Shown: positions 39,912 to 49,958 of the stretch, piece by piece
How the letters are laid out: each line of letters opens with the position of its first letter
Position numbering within the stretch: position 1 is the stretch's first letter
Assembly (NCBI RefSeq): GCF_037478005.1
Contig: NZ_CP144164.1
Span: 620,001 to 684,000 of the forward strand
From: Alteromonas sp. M12
GTDB lineage: Bacteria > Pseudomonadota > Gammaproteobacteria > Enterobacterales > Alteromonadaceae
Length of the DNA stretch: 64,000 nucleotides
Reading direction: 5' to 3'
Translations under genes and position numbers: made by a program
The notes under the pieces: model-generated
Told to the model about the DNA's origin: nothing
Database searches by the model: none
Seen by the model: the letters and a program-made list of their open reading frames with translations, nothing else

Positions 39912-40046
39912 AGGGGAGGGGAGATTATCTTTTTGTAAGCCATAATTTATTCCGTGGGTAATTTTCGTCCTTTTCGCCAGCTAAGAGTACTTGACCAATT
40001 GTGTTGGGAAGTTATAGCCTTTAGGTTTTGCCGCTGTAAACTGTAG

Positions 40047-40547
40047 ATGTCTAATTTTAATCGTTTGCTTGTTACACTTGAGATGCTTAGCCAAGACATT
40101 TTGGAAGAATTGAACTCGCCAGAAATTCAGCAAAACCAGCATATTTCGATTCAGTATTTAAAATTGATTACACAGTATTGGAAAACCTCCTTGAAGTTGG
40201 CGGAAAGTGCCACAGACTTGACTGAAAAAGGCTTTTCTTATGCCATCACAGAAAAGGGCATCTGCGAGCATCTAGTAAATAAAAAGATGTTATTGATACA
40301 AAATCGGTTATTGGAGTATGTGGTGGAGTATTACAACACCAGTATTCGAATTGAAAAACTTCGTGATGTGGACTTTTCCGAAAATGCAGACAAGCGATTT
40401 GATTTATTAACTACTCGTGCTGTGAAATATAGGTCTCAGTATAAAGTAGTAGCCAAAGCACTAGATCCTGTTGAGTATCAAAGACTAATAACAGGAATAG
40501 GGCTGGCTGCATTCGATTGGAGTTGGCAAACGGTAACTTCTCCTTAA
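40047..40547 (+). CDS. Hypothetical protein, helical, cytoplasmic
   Basis: 166 residues, ATG 40047. No signal peptide or membrane segment. It is predicted mostly alpha-helical by composition (many Leu, Lys, Glu with few Gly/Pro). It has no recognised motif and no Cys pair other than a single Cys in KGICEHL. The frame is uninterrupted and codon use looks like its neighbours, so it is probably a real gene. It lacks a clear Shine-Dalgarno sequence (GCCGCTGTAAACTGTAG upstream). It stands alone between the REP cluster and the membrane protein gene, so function is unknown. Confidence 0.6.
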   Translation: MSNFNRLLVTLEMLSQDILEELNSPEIQQNQHISIQYLKLITQYWKTSLKLAESATDLTEKGFSYAITEKGICEHLVNKKMLLIQNRLLEYVVEYYNTSIRIEKLRDVDFSENADKRFDLLTTRAVKYRSQYKVVAKALDPVEYQRLITGIGLAAFDWSWQTVTSP

Positions 40548-40739
40548 CTACCGAACAATGGTTAATTTCACTACTATTTGGGTAATGCTATTAATTTTAT
40601 CACTTAAAATACCTATCCAATTTCCTAACATACTGAAAAATAGAGATTATTAATTCTGGTTCGTTTATTGCTGAAACATTTCAAATTGGTTAATTCGTAA
40701 GGCCTATTTAAGGCTAAAAATAATAATTGGAGCCAACCT

Positions 40740-41738
40740 ATGTACAACGACGAAGATTTGAATCAGGCAGTGGAGGCCGGTATTTTTACTGACGACTCTG
40801 TCACTAAATTCAAAACCCATATTGCTCATTTAAAAAATACCTCAATGGCTGATGAGGAAAACTTTCGATTAATTACAGGTTTTAACGATATTTTCGTGGT
40901 TATTGCCAGCGGGTTACTCTTGGCGTCAATCGCTTTTCTCGGATATCATCTTTCTCCTATGCTAGGGACGATCGGGGTTGCTATTGCATCATGGCTTTTA
41001 GCTGAATTCTTTGTGGTGAAGCGCAGAATGGCATTACCTGCAATTATGTTGTTGCTGACATTTTTAGGCGGCGTTTTTGCCACTCCCTTAGTGAACTACC
41101 AACAACCTTCTGAAATTCCATTCCTAGTTGCCGGTTTGCTTAGCGCCTTTGCCGCTGTGCTGCATTGGAAGCGTTTTCGAGTGCCTATAACAGTCGCCGC
41201 TGGAGTTGCAGCACTGAGCAGCAGTATGATCGCTGTTATATTGGCAGTGTTCCCAAGCGCTGTTGGTTGGGTAAATAGTTTGTTGTTAGGTGTTGGTTTA
41301 GCTATTTTTGGTTTGGCCATGTATTGGGATGCCTCCGATCGCAACCGTCAAACCCGTTCATCTGATGTCGCATTTTGGTTGCATTTGGCCGCTGCGCCGC
41401 TAATTGTGCATCCTATATTTACTTCTTTAGGCGTATTGCAGGGGGTAGGCGGTGTGTCAGTTTCTTTGGTGGTGCTCGGGCTGTATGTTTTGCTAGCGGC
41501 AATATCTATTGCTGTCGATAGACGCGCTATTATGGTGTCTGCATTGGTCTATGTTATTTATGCGTTCTCTACATTATTAGAAACTTACGGAATGGTAAGT
41601 TATAGCTTTGCAATCACTGGTTTGTGTATTGGCGCAACCTTATTGCTGTTATCTGCTTTTTGGCAAGTTAGTCGCAGACAAATATTGAAAGTTCTACCGG
41701 CTCAAGTACAAGGTTTATTGCCTGACGCGCAAAGCTAG
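40740..41738 (+). CDS. Polytopic membrane protein of unknown function
   Basis: 332 residues. A soluble N-terminus of ~60 residues (NQAVEAGIFTDDSVTKF resembles the short N-terminal helix region of DUF2157-type proteins) is followed by about ten hydrophobic segments. These run from DIFVVIASGLLLASIAFLGY to FAITGLCIGATLLLLSAFW. It ends with a short basic cytoplasmic tail. The start is ATG 40740 after TTGGAGCC. It may be an inner-membrane protein of the DUF2157/DUF4401 type; no transport motif is visible. Transcribed toward rluF, with which it shares a hairpin terminator. Confidence 0.75.
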   Translation: MYNDEDLNQAVEAGIFTDDSVTKFKTHIAHLKNTSMADEENFRLITGFNDIFVVIASGLLLASIAFLGYHLSPMLGTIGVAIASWLLAEFFVVKRRMALPAIMLLLTFLGGVFATPLVNYQQPSEIPFLVAGLLSAFAAVLHWKRFRVPITVAAGVAALSSSMIAVILAVFPSAVGWVNSLLLGVGLAIFGLAMYWDASDRNRQTRSSDVAFWLHLAAAPLIVHPIFTSLGVLQGVGGVSVSLVVLGLYVLLAAISIAVDRRAIMVSALVYVIYAFSTLLETYGMVSYSFAITGLCIGATLLLLSAFWQVSRRQILKVLPAQVQGLLPDAQS

Positions 41739-41749
41739 TTTAACGGAAA

Positions 41750-41782
41750 TACCCCACAATGGTTTTTGGCTATTGTGGGGTA
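41750..41782. terminator. Hairpin between the convergent 40740 gene and rluF
   Basis: Perfect 11-bp stem TACCCCACAAT / ATTGTGGGGTA with loop GGTTTTTGGCT. The T-run on either strand is poor, and the right arm overlaps the rluF stop codon (41770). It is a plausible but weak bidirectional terminator. Confidence 0.55.
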
Positions 41783-42522
41783 GTATTGGCGGTTTTTTGT
41801 GATCCTTTAAGAGACTCATTTAAAACCTGCATTTCTGCAGCGGTTAAATTTCGCCATTGACCAGGATAGAGTCGAGACAGATCAATATGCATAATACGAG
41901 TGCGCTTTAATTTACTCACTTCATAACCTAAAAATTCACACATACGACGAATTTGTCTGTTTAAGCCTTGCGTCAAAATAATTTTAAATTTGTATTTTCC
42001 TAAAGGACTAACCTTACAGGGTTTAGTAACAGTGCCCAATATGGGCACGCCAGAAGCCATACGCGTTAAAAATCGTTCACTGATAGGTTGTGTGACGGTT
42101 ACTTCATATTCTTTGTCATGGGCGTTCTCAGCACGTAATATCTTATTTACTATGTCGCCGTCGCTGGTGAGTAAAATCAACCCTTCGGATGGTTTATCTA
42201 AACGACCGATCGGAAAAATGCGTTGTTTGTGTCCAATCGCATCAATGATATTTCCCTTAACATGTTTCTCTGTGGTGCAGGTGATACCAACTGGTTTATT
42301 GTAGGCGATATAAATACGGTCGGATTTATTATTCGGCGTGGCACCAATTAACTTTCGGTCAACCCTGACTTCATCTCCATCAAAGACTTTAGTGCCCAAT
42401 TCTGGAATCTTGTTATTTATGGTGACCCGATTTTGTTCTATGAGTTTGTCAGCTTCACGGCGTGAACATAAGCCTGTTTCACTGATGTATTTATTGAGGC
42501 GTTTGCCTTGCGCAATTGTCAT
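41770..42522 (-). CDS. rluF: 23S rRNA pseudouridine(2604) synthase RluF
   Basis: 250 residues. The N-terminal S4 RNA-binding domain is RLNKYISETGLCSRREADKLIEQNRVTIN. The catalytic motif GRLDKPSEGLILLTSDGD contains the essential Asp. NKILRAENAHDKEYEV and LTQGLNRQIRRMCEFLGYEVSKLKRTRIM match RluF more closely than RluB/RluE. It makes pseudouridine at position 2604 of 23S rRNA (and U35 of tRNA-Tyr in E. coli). The protein is shorter than the E. coli enzyme (290), lacking the C-terminal extension. Confidence 0.93.
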   Translation of the reverse strand: MTIAQGKRLNKYISETGLCSRREADKLIEQNRVTINNKIPELGTKVFDGDEVRVDRKLIGATPNNKSDRIYIAYNKPVGITCTTEKHVKGNIIDAIGHKQRIFPIGRLDKPSEGLILLTSDGDIVNKILRAENAHDKEYEVTVTQPISERFLTRMASGVPILGTVTKPCKVSPLGKYKFKIILTQGLNRQIRRMCEFLGYEVSKLKRTRIMHIDLSRLYPGQWRNLTAAEMQVLNESLKGSQKTANTTPQ

Positions 42523-42626
42523 AACTGATAAAATTGTTTGATGTCAGAATTTTTATGGTGGTTAGTGTAAGCGTTTTGTCGTAAAACTGATATAGCGACT
42601 GATTCTGTTATCACTTGATAATATGC

Positions 42627-42658
42627 GCAACCGCAAGGGATGTTCCTGATGCGGTTGC
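42627..42658 (-). terminator. Hairpin downstream of the S9 peptidase gene
   Basis: Nine-pair stem GCAACCGCA / TGCGGTTGC with a 14-nt loop, 15 bp past the stop of the minus-strand peptidase. No T-run follows, so it may be Rho-dependent or only protective. Confidence 0.4.
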
Positions 42659-42672
42659 TTATTTGGCATATT

Positions 42673-44646
42673 CTATTTATTAATGTGCTGATTAATAAAT
42701 TCTTCGAGCGCAGCATATACTTGTCTTCGTCCCGCCTCTTGAAACAGACCATGTCCACCTTTTTCGAAGTTTATGTAGTCTACCTTTTTACCTACGGCTT
42801 CAAAGCTGGTGAGCATCGCTTGGGCATTCTTAACCGAAACGATAGAATCTTTTTCGCCGTGAATTAACAATACATCTGATTTGATTTTGTCTGCATAATT
42901 CACTGGAGAGAATTGAGCTAGCTCTCGAGCGTTGGTGCCTAGGACTTTTTCAAAATAACCTCGGCCCCCATGACTCTTCATGTAAATACTATCAGTATAT
43001 GCATAGTTCAAATCGTAAATACCAACATAGCCTATGGTGCAGTTGTACAGTTCAGGCTCGCGCACACTGGCCATCAATGCTGCATATCCACCATAACTAG
43101 CGCCATACACACACATTTTTTCGCCGTCTACATATCCTTGGCTGACAACATATTTAGTGGCGTCGGTGATATCTTTTATCATCTTACCACCCCATTGCCG
43201 ATAGCCCGCTTGTTCAAACTGTTTACCATAACCACCAGAGCCGCGGAAATTAACTTGTAATACCGCATACCCTCGGTTAGCTAAAAACTGCACTTCACTA
43301 TTAAATCCCCATGTTTCACTTATACCGTGGGGACCACCATGGATAACGACGACCATAGGGGGTTTTTCATTTTCCTTTAGTGCTAATGGCATGGTCAAGT
43401 AACCATGGATTACCATATTGTCTTCAGTGGTGAATTGAAATGCTTGCATTGGTGCCATAGTGCGCGGGTCTAGCCAAGAGCGGTTCGACCAGATAAATTC
43501 TGCACCCATTTTTTCAGTGTCAAATATGTAGTATTCGCCTGGATTGACATCACTAGAGACACGCACCAACAGCTTTTTCCCATCTCGAGTTGAACTCGTG
43601 ATGTTAACTTCCTGTTCACCGAAGGCCTCAACTAACATCTTATGCAGCTTGGCGGTTTTGTTTTCCTCTACATAATGATATTGCGGTTTACCCGGATAAG
43701 AAATACCAACTACCGGCATATTGGTTAATGGCTCCCGGTTGGTATAAGCGATATCGGCTACCATATCGTCAAAAATCGGACTAAGTTTTTTGCTGGTGAG
43801 GTCTAGTACGTAATAAGTATTTAAATCTCTTTTTCCATAACTACCCGTTAGTAAAATCTTTTTGCCATCATTGCTGGTGCCAGTTGGTACTAGGTCTTTG
43901 TTGACCCCAAAAGCATCTACAATTTCTAGCCATCGTGAATCACGTTTTTCTCTATATGCTCCATGAACTTCTAAATTTTCATCATGCCATTTGATAAAAT
44001 TAATTTCGCCAAATTTGTTGGCGATAGCGTGAGCTCCGGGGTGGGGAAGCACCTCGACTTTAGTTTTGCGGCCGTTGAATATATTTAACTTAGAAATAAC
44101 TGAGTGTTTTTTGCGTAAGTCGTACCACTGGTTATGTTCTAAGGTCCAAGGGTGTTCCAATATTAAGATGTTTTTTTCGTCATCTACCAACAAGCTAATT
44201 ATTTCGGGCGTGGCGTAACTGGCTTCGCGTTTTTTTGTTCTTGTACTGCGATCGCCATTCTCTCTCGCTCTCCAGCCATACAACATTTCTTGTTTACTGC
44301 CATCAACATTAATCGCAAATAACTCTCCGGTTGCAATTGGCGCATCATAGCGTAAACGTTTTTCTGCAAACTGATATACCACTCGTTCATCGCTGACCCA
44401 CTGAGCCGAGTGAATTGCATCCCCTTCTTTTGGCCGAACGCCTCCCACTATTTTCATATTTTTGGCATCTAAAAAGACTAAACTTACCTCACCTTCGTGT
44501 TGTACTCGTGCGAGTAGGTGTTTGCCATCGGGGGAGATGGTCATATCTAAATAGTCACTGTGTTTGGAGAATTGATCTATGGGCAGTTTGCTTGCTAATA
44601 CAGATGAACAAAATAGTAGCAACGCAAAAATTAAGCAGGTTTTCAT
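42673..44646 (-). CDS. S9 family peptidase (prolyl oligopeptidase type), exported
   Basis: 657 residues from ATG 44646, which follows GGAAGC and begins a clean signal peptide (MKTCLIFALLLFCSSVLA). The frame can be extended to 44694 but this buries the signal. The N-terminal beta-propeller (SPDGKHLLARV and similar repeats) caps a C-terminal alpha/beta hydrolase domain. The nucleophile Ser is in VYGASYGGYAALM, the Asp in LLIHGEKDSIV and the His in KGGHGLFQEAGR. It is similar to dipeptidyl/acylaminoacyl-peptidase-like enzymes of marine gammaproteobacteria that act on peptides in the periplasm. Confidence 0.94.
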   Translation of the reverse strand: MKTCLIFALLLFCSSVLASKLPIDQFSKHSDYLDMTISPDGKHLLARVQHEGEVSLVFLDAKNMKIVGGVRPKEGDAIHSAQWVSDERVVYQFAEKRLRYDAPIATGELFAINVDGSKQEMLYGWRARENGDRSTRTKKREASYATPEIISLLVDDEKNILILEHPWTLEHNQWYDLRKKHSVISKLNIFNGRKTKVEVLPHPGAHAIANKFGEINFIKWHDENLEVHGAYREKRDSRWLEIVDAFGVNKDLVPTGTSNDGKKILLTGSYGKRDLNTYYVLDLTSKKLSPIFDDMVADIAYTNREPLTNMPVVGISYPGKPQYHYVEENKTAKLHKMLVEAFGEQEVNITSSTRDGKKLLVRVSSDVNPGEYYIFDTEKMGAEFIWSNRSWLDPRTMAPMQAFQFTTEDNMVIHGYLTMPLALKENEKPPMVVVIHGGPHGISETWGFNSEVQFLANRGYAVLQVNFRGSGGYGKQFEQAGYRQWGGKMIKDITDATKYVVSQGYVDGEKMCVYGASYGGYAALMASVREPELYNCTIGYVGIYDLNYAYTDSIYMKSHGGRGYFEKVLGTNARELAQFSPVNYADKIKSDVLLIHGEKDSIVSVKNAQAMLTSFEAVGKKVDYINFEKGGHGLFQEAGRRQVYAALEEFINQHINK

Positions 44647-44874
44647 ATAAGCTTCCTTAGCTTCTTCCTTGATTGTCGATAGTGATTTCTCCATATTCCT
44701 TATCCAAAAGGACGACTTCGGAGAATATCTAAACCTTAACGAAAATAGACAAGATTGACAATTTATTTACCCAAAACTGTACTTTTTTGTGAACTGTTTT
44801 GTGCGAAAAAATGAACGTACATTAGAATGGAATAATTGCTTTAGGGCTTTGTAGAGTGGTTATTATTAAACAAT

Positions 44875-44904
44875 AAAAAACCCGATTAAAAAATCGGGTT
44901 TTTT
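44875..44904. terminator. Bidirectional terminator after fusA2
   Basis: Stem AAAAAACCCGATT / AATCGGGTTTTTT with an A-rich loop. On the minus strand it reads CCCGATT..AATCGGG followed by six T, 24 bp past the fusA2 stop. Confidence 0.95.
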
Positions 44905-44927
44905 GATAGCTTAACTAAAAGTAATAT

Positions 44928-47012
44928 TTACTTCTTAGCGTTACGCGCTTTAGTTTCAGCGATAACTTTTTCAGCAACGTTTGCTGGACAAGGCATATAG
45001 TGGCTGAATTCCATTGAGAATTGACCACGGCCAGATGTCATTGTGCGAAGTGATCCGATATAACCGAACATTTCAGAAAGTGGTACGTCGGCTTTAACGC
45101 GAACACCAGTAACACCTGCTTCTTGGTCTTTAATCATACCACGACGACGGTTAAGGTCACCAATTACGTCACCAACATGATCTTCAGGCGTAAACACGTC
45201 TACTTTCATGATTGGCTCAATAAGTTGAGGTCCGGCTTTAGGAATCGATTGACGGAATGCACCTTTAGCTGCGATTTCGAACGCAATTGCAGATGAATCC
45301 ACGGCATGGAATCCACCGTCGTATAGTTCAACTTCAACATCTAACACAGGGAAACCAGCAAGAACACCAGTTTCCATCATACCTTTAAAGCCCTTCTCGA
45401 TAGCTGGGAAGAATTCTTTAGGAACGTTACCACCAACAACAACTGATTTAAATGTAAAACCAGAACCTGGCTCACCAGGACGGATACGATAGTCAATTTT
45501 ACCAAATTGACCTGAACCACCTGATTGTTTCTTATGGGTATAAGAATCTTCGATAGGTTGAGTAATAGTTTCACGATAAGCTACTTGAGGTTGACCAACT
45601 TCTAAGTCAACGCCATATGTACGCTTAAGAATATCAACTTTGATATCCAAGTGAAGCTCACCCATTCCTTTAAGAATGGTCTCACCAGAATCTTCATCCG
45701 TTTCAACACGGAAAGATGGATCTTCAGCAACCATTTTACCGATAGCGATACCCATTTTCTCAGAACCACCTTTATCTTTAGGTGCAACAGAGATAGAGAT
45801 TACCGGCTCTGGGAATACCATAGCTTCTAGCGTACAAGGGTGTTTAGGATCACAAAGTGTGTGACCTGTTTGTACGTTTTTCATACCTACGATAGCGATG
45901 ATGTCACCAGCTTGTGCGCTGTTTAATTCGTTACGGTCGTCTGCTTGCATTTCACACATACGGCCAACACGTTCAGTTTTACCAGTAAACGAGTTAAGAA
46001 TAGTGTCACCTTTATTCAATTTACCTGAGTAAATTCGAACGAAAGTCAAAGCACCGAATCTGTCATCCATAATTTTAAATGCTAGTGCACGTAATGGCTC
46101 ATCAACAGAAACAGTCGCTACTTCACCAGTCTCAACACCTTCTTCGTCAGTCAAAGGTTGAGGATCAACTTCAGTCGGGCTAGGCAAATAATCAACAACG
46201 GCATCTAGTACTAACTGCATACCTTTGTTTTTGAAAGCTGAACCACAGTATGTTGGGAAGAAAGACATGTCACGTGTACCTTTACGGATACAACGTTTAA
46301 GGTCTTCAATAGAAGGCTCTTCACCATCCATGTAAGCCATCATTAGATCGTCGTCTTGTTCAACAGCAGTTTCAACTAACATTTCATGGTATTCGTTAAC
46401 TTTATCAACCATGTCAGCAGGAACATCTTCAATTGTATAGTTTTCAGGAAGACCTGTGTCATCCCAGATGTAAGCCTGTTTAGTTAATACATCAACTACA
46501 CCAACAAAATCATCTTCTATACCGATAGGAAGCGTCATAACTAGTGGTGTTGCTGCTAAAACATTTTTAACTTGTTTAACAACACGGTAAAAGTCTGCAC
46601 CCATACGGTCTAGTTTGTTTACGAAGATAATACGAGCTACTTCAGATTCGTTCGCATAACGCCAGTTAGTTTCTGATTGTGGCTCTACACCGCCAGATCC
46701 ACAGAATACACCGATTCCGCCGTCTAGAACTTTAAGTGAACGATATACTTCTACTGTAAAGTCAACGTGTCCCGGGGTGTCGATTACGTTAAAACGGTGA
46801 TCTTTCCAGAAACAACTTACAGCAGCTGATTGGATAGTAATCCCGCGCTCTGCTTCTTGTTCCATGAAATCTGTTGTTGATTCACCGTCGTGTACTTCAC
46901 CGGTTTTATGAATTTTACCGGTAAGTTTTAATATACGTTCGGTGGTGGTAGTTTTCCCCGCGTCAACGTGGGCAAAAATACCTATATTTCTGTAATGAGA
47001 TAAGTCTGACAT
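44928..47012 (-). CDS. fusA2: Elongation factor G, second paralogue
   Basis: 694 residues. G1 [38 protein letters not shown] and [10 protein letters not shown] are intact, as is the full five-domain layout with domain IV at [17 protein letters not shown]2-type paralogues occur in Alteromonadales, Vibrio and Shewanella besides the str-operon EF-G. Loops such as [18 protein letters not shown] distinguish it from the copy at 36280. In paired systems one EF-G can specialise in translocation and the other in ribosome recycling or stress; which applies here is not visible. It is monocistronic, with its own terminator. Confidence 0.96.
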   Translation of the reverse strand: MSDLSHYRNIGIFAHVDAGKTTTTERILKLTGKIHKTGEVHDGESTTDFMEQEAERGITIQSAAVSCFWKDHRFNVIDTPGHVDFTVEVYRSLKVLDGGIGVFCGSGGVEPQSETNWRYANESEVARIIFVNKLDRMGADFYRVVKQVKNVLAATPLVMTLPIGIEDDFVGVVDVLTKQAYIWDDTGLPENYTIEDVPADMVDKVNEYHEMLVETAVEQDDDLMMAYMDGEEPSIEDLKRCIRKGTRDMSFFPTYCGSAFKNKGMQLVLDAVVDYLPSPTEVDPQPLTDEEGVETGEVATVSVDEPLRALAFKIMDDRFGALTFVRIYSGKLNKGDTILNSFTGKTERVGRMCEMQADDRNELNSAQAGDIIAIVGMKNVQTGHTLCDPKHPCTLEAMVFPEPVISISVAPKDKGGSEKMGIAIGKMVAEDPSFRVETDEDSGETILKGMGELHLDIKVDILKRTYGVDLEVGQPQVAYRETITQPIEDSYTHKKQSGGSGQFGKIDYRIRPGEPGSGFTFKSVVVGGNVPKEFFPAIEKGFKGMMETGVLAGFPVLDVEVELYDGGFHAVDSSAIAFEIAAKGAFRQSIPKAGPQLIEPIMKVDVFTPEDHVGDVIGDLNRRRGMIKDQEAGVTGVRVKADVPLSEMFGYIGSLRTMTSGRGQFSMEFSHYMPCPANVAEKVIAETKARNAKK

Positions 47013-47282
47013 TGGTCCACTCTGTGTCTAATAAAAAATTGCGCGGCATTATACAAAAATTTTCGACAGGTTACATTGTTTCATTTGCTTTAAAAATCAA
47101 CAGTTTAAAAATTAATTCAAGGTTTGTTGAAAAAAGCCTTTATTTTCAGTTGGTTAAATGACCAATAAAGGTACTTTATTATTCTTAAAATAGTGTAGAT
47201 ATTATGAGTTTTATGATTTTAATTAGTTAAAATGCGTGAAAAGCGCGGAAAAAACACTTAATTCTCTAATTTTAAACCGCTT

Positions 47283-48299
47283 TTAAGCCATGGGCATGAC
47301 ACGATTTCTTCCAAGACGTTTTGCTTCATACAATAACTTGTCGGCTGTTTCGATAAACTGACTTGAATGTTCATTTGCTTGCAACTGGGCCACGCCAGCA
47401 GAAACCGTTATATCCCCTAAAGATTGGCCAGTTCGACGGTCTTTTACGGTGATTTTTTCGATATTTCGGCGCATAACATCGGCCATATGCCGAGCACGGG
47501 ATTGATCCAGTCCTGGCATGATGACCGCAAACTCTTCTCCGCCGTAACGAAATGCTTGGGCATTTTCCCGGCAGCAGCTTTGTATCTTTTTCGCCACCGC
47601 TTTTAGTACTAAATCACCCATTTGATGGCCGTAGGTGTCGTTTATTTTTTTAAAATGGTCGATATCAATTAACGCTAGACTGCACTTATCTAGTTTTGCT
47701 TTACTGCTAATTTCAGAGTCGAAATAACGACGGTTGCATAATCCGGTTAACGCATCATAAAGCGCTTCTTGTTGACTGGCTTGCAACTGCGATTTAAGCC
47801 GCACTATTTCTTTTTCTGCACTGGCCAGAGCGCCATTGAAGCTGATGGTACTTTGTCTGATCACTTGCGATTCTTTGACCATATTGCGCACTAAGCCTAA
47901 CACTTCCTCTACTGTCCAGCCTTCTTTTTCAACCTTGCTCAAATCGTCGATACAGGCGTCCATGAGGTTTTTATAATCTTGGGTTTCCGATTTAGTGTCT
48001 TTGAGGGATTGCGATAATTCAATCATCATACCTTCAAGAGACTGGCGTAAATCCCAAACATTCACTTCTTCTTTATCAGAAATGTAACTACGATAGAGAT
48101 CTTTAGCCTTGAGTTCCGATATTGGAGAATCACTTTCTACAGCGGCATCTAACTGCTCATTTAATTCGGGAGAGTCGTTGCTGACATAGGTGTACCAAAG
48201 GGCATAATTGGTAGGGACGGCAGAAATTTTGTGTTTAACCAGCAAAGGGACGGTTTGTTTGAGGATGACAAATGACTGTTCAATATCTTTGGCTGACAT
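47283..48299 (-). CDS. Diguanylate cyclase (GGDEF)
   Basis: 338 residues. The N-terminal ~165 residues are helical with no membrane segment, beginning VILKQTVPLLVKHKISAVPTNYALWYTYV. This resembles the N-terminal domain of a common soluble GGDEF group in Alteromonadales/Shewanella. The GGDEF domain starts DALTGLCNRRYFD and has ALIDIDHFKKINDTYGHQMGD and active-site RYGGEEF. The inhibitory I-site RxxD is replaced by RENA, so product inhibition is probably absent. It likely makes cyclic di-GMP in response to a cytoplasmic signal. Transcribed after the NfeD gene, 43 bp away. Confidence 0.93.
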   Translation of the reverse strand: MSAKDIEQSFVILKQTVPLLVKHKISAVPTNYALWYTYVSNDSPELNEQLDAAVESDSPISELKAKDLYRSYISDKEEVNVWDLRQSLEGMMIELSQSLKDTKSETQDYKNLMDACIDDLSKVEKEGWTVEEVLGLVRNMVKESQVIRQSTISFNGALASAEKEIVRLKSQLQASQQEALYDALTGLCNRRYFDSEISSKAKLDKCSLALIDIDHFKKINDTYGHQMGDLVLKAVAKKIQSCCRENAQAFRYGGEEFAVIMPGLDQSRARHMADVMRRNIEKITVKDRRTGQSLGDITVSAGVAQLQANEHSSQFIETADKLLYEAKRLGRNRVMPMA

Positions 48300-48341
48300 A
48301 CCTATCTCTCTGCTGTGTTAGATTTTTTCTTTGAGTCGCTT

Positions 48342-48797
48342 TTAGTCGGCAAGTTCTACATAAAACATACCGACTTCTGCTTTTATAACTTTGACCCTAC
48401 TTCCTGCCGAAATAGGGTGGGAACTTTTCAACTTCCATTGCACTCCAGAGAAGTGATAATACGGATTTTCGGTAGCAGAAACATTTTTTTCTAACAAAAA
48501 ATCATGACCAATTAAATCACTTTGGGCTGGTTTAGTATCAACGTCTTGTTGAATATTTTTAAGTGGCTTCCACAGCAATACAGCACTAATTGCCGTTAAA
48601 ATACCCACTGTTAACGTAGCACTCATTAGCGTATCTGGAATCAATCCAAGATACAAAAGAGCGCCAGCGGCAACACAGGCTAAACCCACAAAAAACATTA
48701 TGAAAGTTGCGAAGCCTAAAATAGCAATTTCTATGGCTAACATGACTAAACCAAGCACAATTAAACTTTCCGCCAAATTGTTACTGATTAAATCCAT
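48342..48797 (-). CDS. NfeD family protein
   Basis: 151 residues: two or three N-terminal membrane segments (LIVLGLVMLAIEIAILGFATFIMFFVGLACVAAGALLYL) and a C-terminal OB-fold (LIGHDFLLEKNV ... GVQWKLKS ... AGSRVKVIKAEVGMFYVE). NfeD proteins pair with SPFH/stomatin proteins, and the SPFH gene is two bases upstream in the same operon. The short form without protease domain matches YbbK/YbbJ-type NfeD1b partners. It probably assists assembly or membrane-domain function of the SPFH oligomer. Confidence 0.92.
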   Translation of the reverse strand: MDLISNNLAESLIVLGLVMLAIEIAILGFATFIMFFVGLACVAAGALLYLGLIPDTLMSATLTVGILTAISAVLLWKPLKNIQQDVDTKPAQSDLIGHDFLLEKNVSATENPYYHFSGVQWKLKSSHPISAGSRVKVIKAEVGMFYVELAD

Positions 48798-48799
48798 GC

Positions 48800-49738
48800 C
48801 TAGTTTCCTTTGTTCATGGAATTAATGACCGTCATAGCTTGAGCAACGACTGAGGCGGGCTCTGTTGCGCCATCCGGCAGCAGAATAATAGATGATTCTT
48901 TGGCTATTGCTTGTTTGGCTTCGATAGCTTTTGTGGCTAGATCCAATTGTATGGCTTTTTGCCCTTCAACGGTATTAGCCTCTACACCAACTTTACGCAA
49001 AGCTTCGGCCTGCGCTTCGGCAACGGCAACAATGGCTTTAGCTTCACCTTCAGCTTGCAATACTTGTTCTTCTTTATCAGCTTCTGCGGCTAATACTACA
49101 GATGCTTTATTACCTTCTGCACGGTTGATTGCAGCTTGTCTGTCGCCTTCGGACTCTAGAATTTGAGCACGTTTTACGCGCTCTGCTTTCATCTGAGCTT
49201 CCATTGCTTCCATTACTGATTGTGGCGGAACAATGTCTTTAATTTCGTAACGAAGAACCTGAATACCCCAAGGGCCGGCTGCATCATTTATTGCTGCTAC
49301 GATATTGGTATTGAGCATGTCACGCTCTTCGAAAGTTTTGTCTAATTCCATTTTACCCAGTTCAGAACGCATGGTGGTTTGGGCTAATTGAGTAACTGCA
49401 AAAACGTAATTATCAACACCATATGTTGCTTTATACGGGTCCATTACTCGAAAATACAAAACACCATCTACAGATAAAGATATGTTGTCTTTGGTTATGG
49501 CACTTTGTTCTGGAACATCTACAGCTTGTTCTTTTAAGGAGCGATCTGCGGCAACGTTGTCGATAAACGGAATAATGAAATTTAAACCCGCTTCTTTGGT
49601 AGATTGAAATTTTCCAAAACGCTCGACTAAAAATGCGCGATTCTGAGGCACGAATTTAATTGATGATTTGATGAGTACAATAACAAACACTAACAACGCG
49701 GTTTGTACGGTAAAGATATAGTCGAATAAGAAATCCAT
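48800..49738 (-). CDS. SPFH/band 7 (paraslipin, QmcA-like) membrane protein
   Basis: 312 residues. One N-terminal membrane helix (IFTVQTALLVFVIVLIKSSI) precedes the SPFH domain: VPQNRAFLVERFGKFQSTKEAGLNFIIPF, SLKEQAVDVPEQSAITKDN, then GPWGIQVLRYEIKDIVPPQ. A long Ala/Glu-rich coiled coil (about 175-265; KAERVKRAQILESEGDRQAAI) drives oligomerisation. It likely forms ring-like cages in the inner membrane that affect protease (FtsH/HtpX-type) access. First gene of the pair with NfeD. Confidence 0.93.
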   Translation of the reverse strand: MDFLFDYIFTVQTALLVFVIVLIKSSIKFVPQNRAFLVERFGKFQSTKEAGLNFIIPFIDNVAADRSLKEQAVDVPEQSAITKDNISLSVDGVLYFRVMDPYKATYGVDNYVFAVTQLAQTTMRSELGKMELDKTFEERDMLNTNIVAAINDAAGPWGIQVLRYEIKDIVPPQSVMEAMEAQMKAERVKRAQILESEGDRQAAINRAEGNKASVVLAAEADKEEQVLQAEGEAKAIVAVAEAQAEALRKVGVEANTVEGQKAIQLDLATKAIEAKQAIAKESSIILLPDGATEPASVVAQAMTVINSMNKGN

Positions 49739-49898
49739 GTGCTAATACTCCTAGATTACGTCTTTTAGCTAAATTAATTTGAAAGCTTGGCATGTTTTAT
49801 CCCACTATTTGCCAAACTAAGCAAATAAACAGATCAGCTTTTGTCAATAGTTTAATATAAATGGGTAAGATTATGCACCTTCGTTCACAATTCGACAC

Positions 49899-49921
49899 AA
49901 AAAAGGGCGCTTAAAGCGCCC
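49899..49921 (-). terminator. Terminator of the amidohydrolase gene
   Basis: On the minus strand, stem GGGCGC / GCGCCC with loop TTTAA is followed by TTTTTT. Confidence 0.93.
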
Positions 49922-49958
49922 CCTATTAATAACATTAGCTGTTTAGGCTAGCCTAAGT

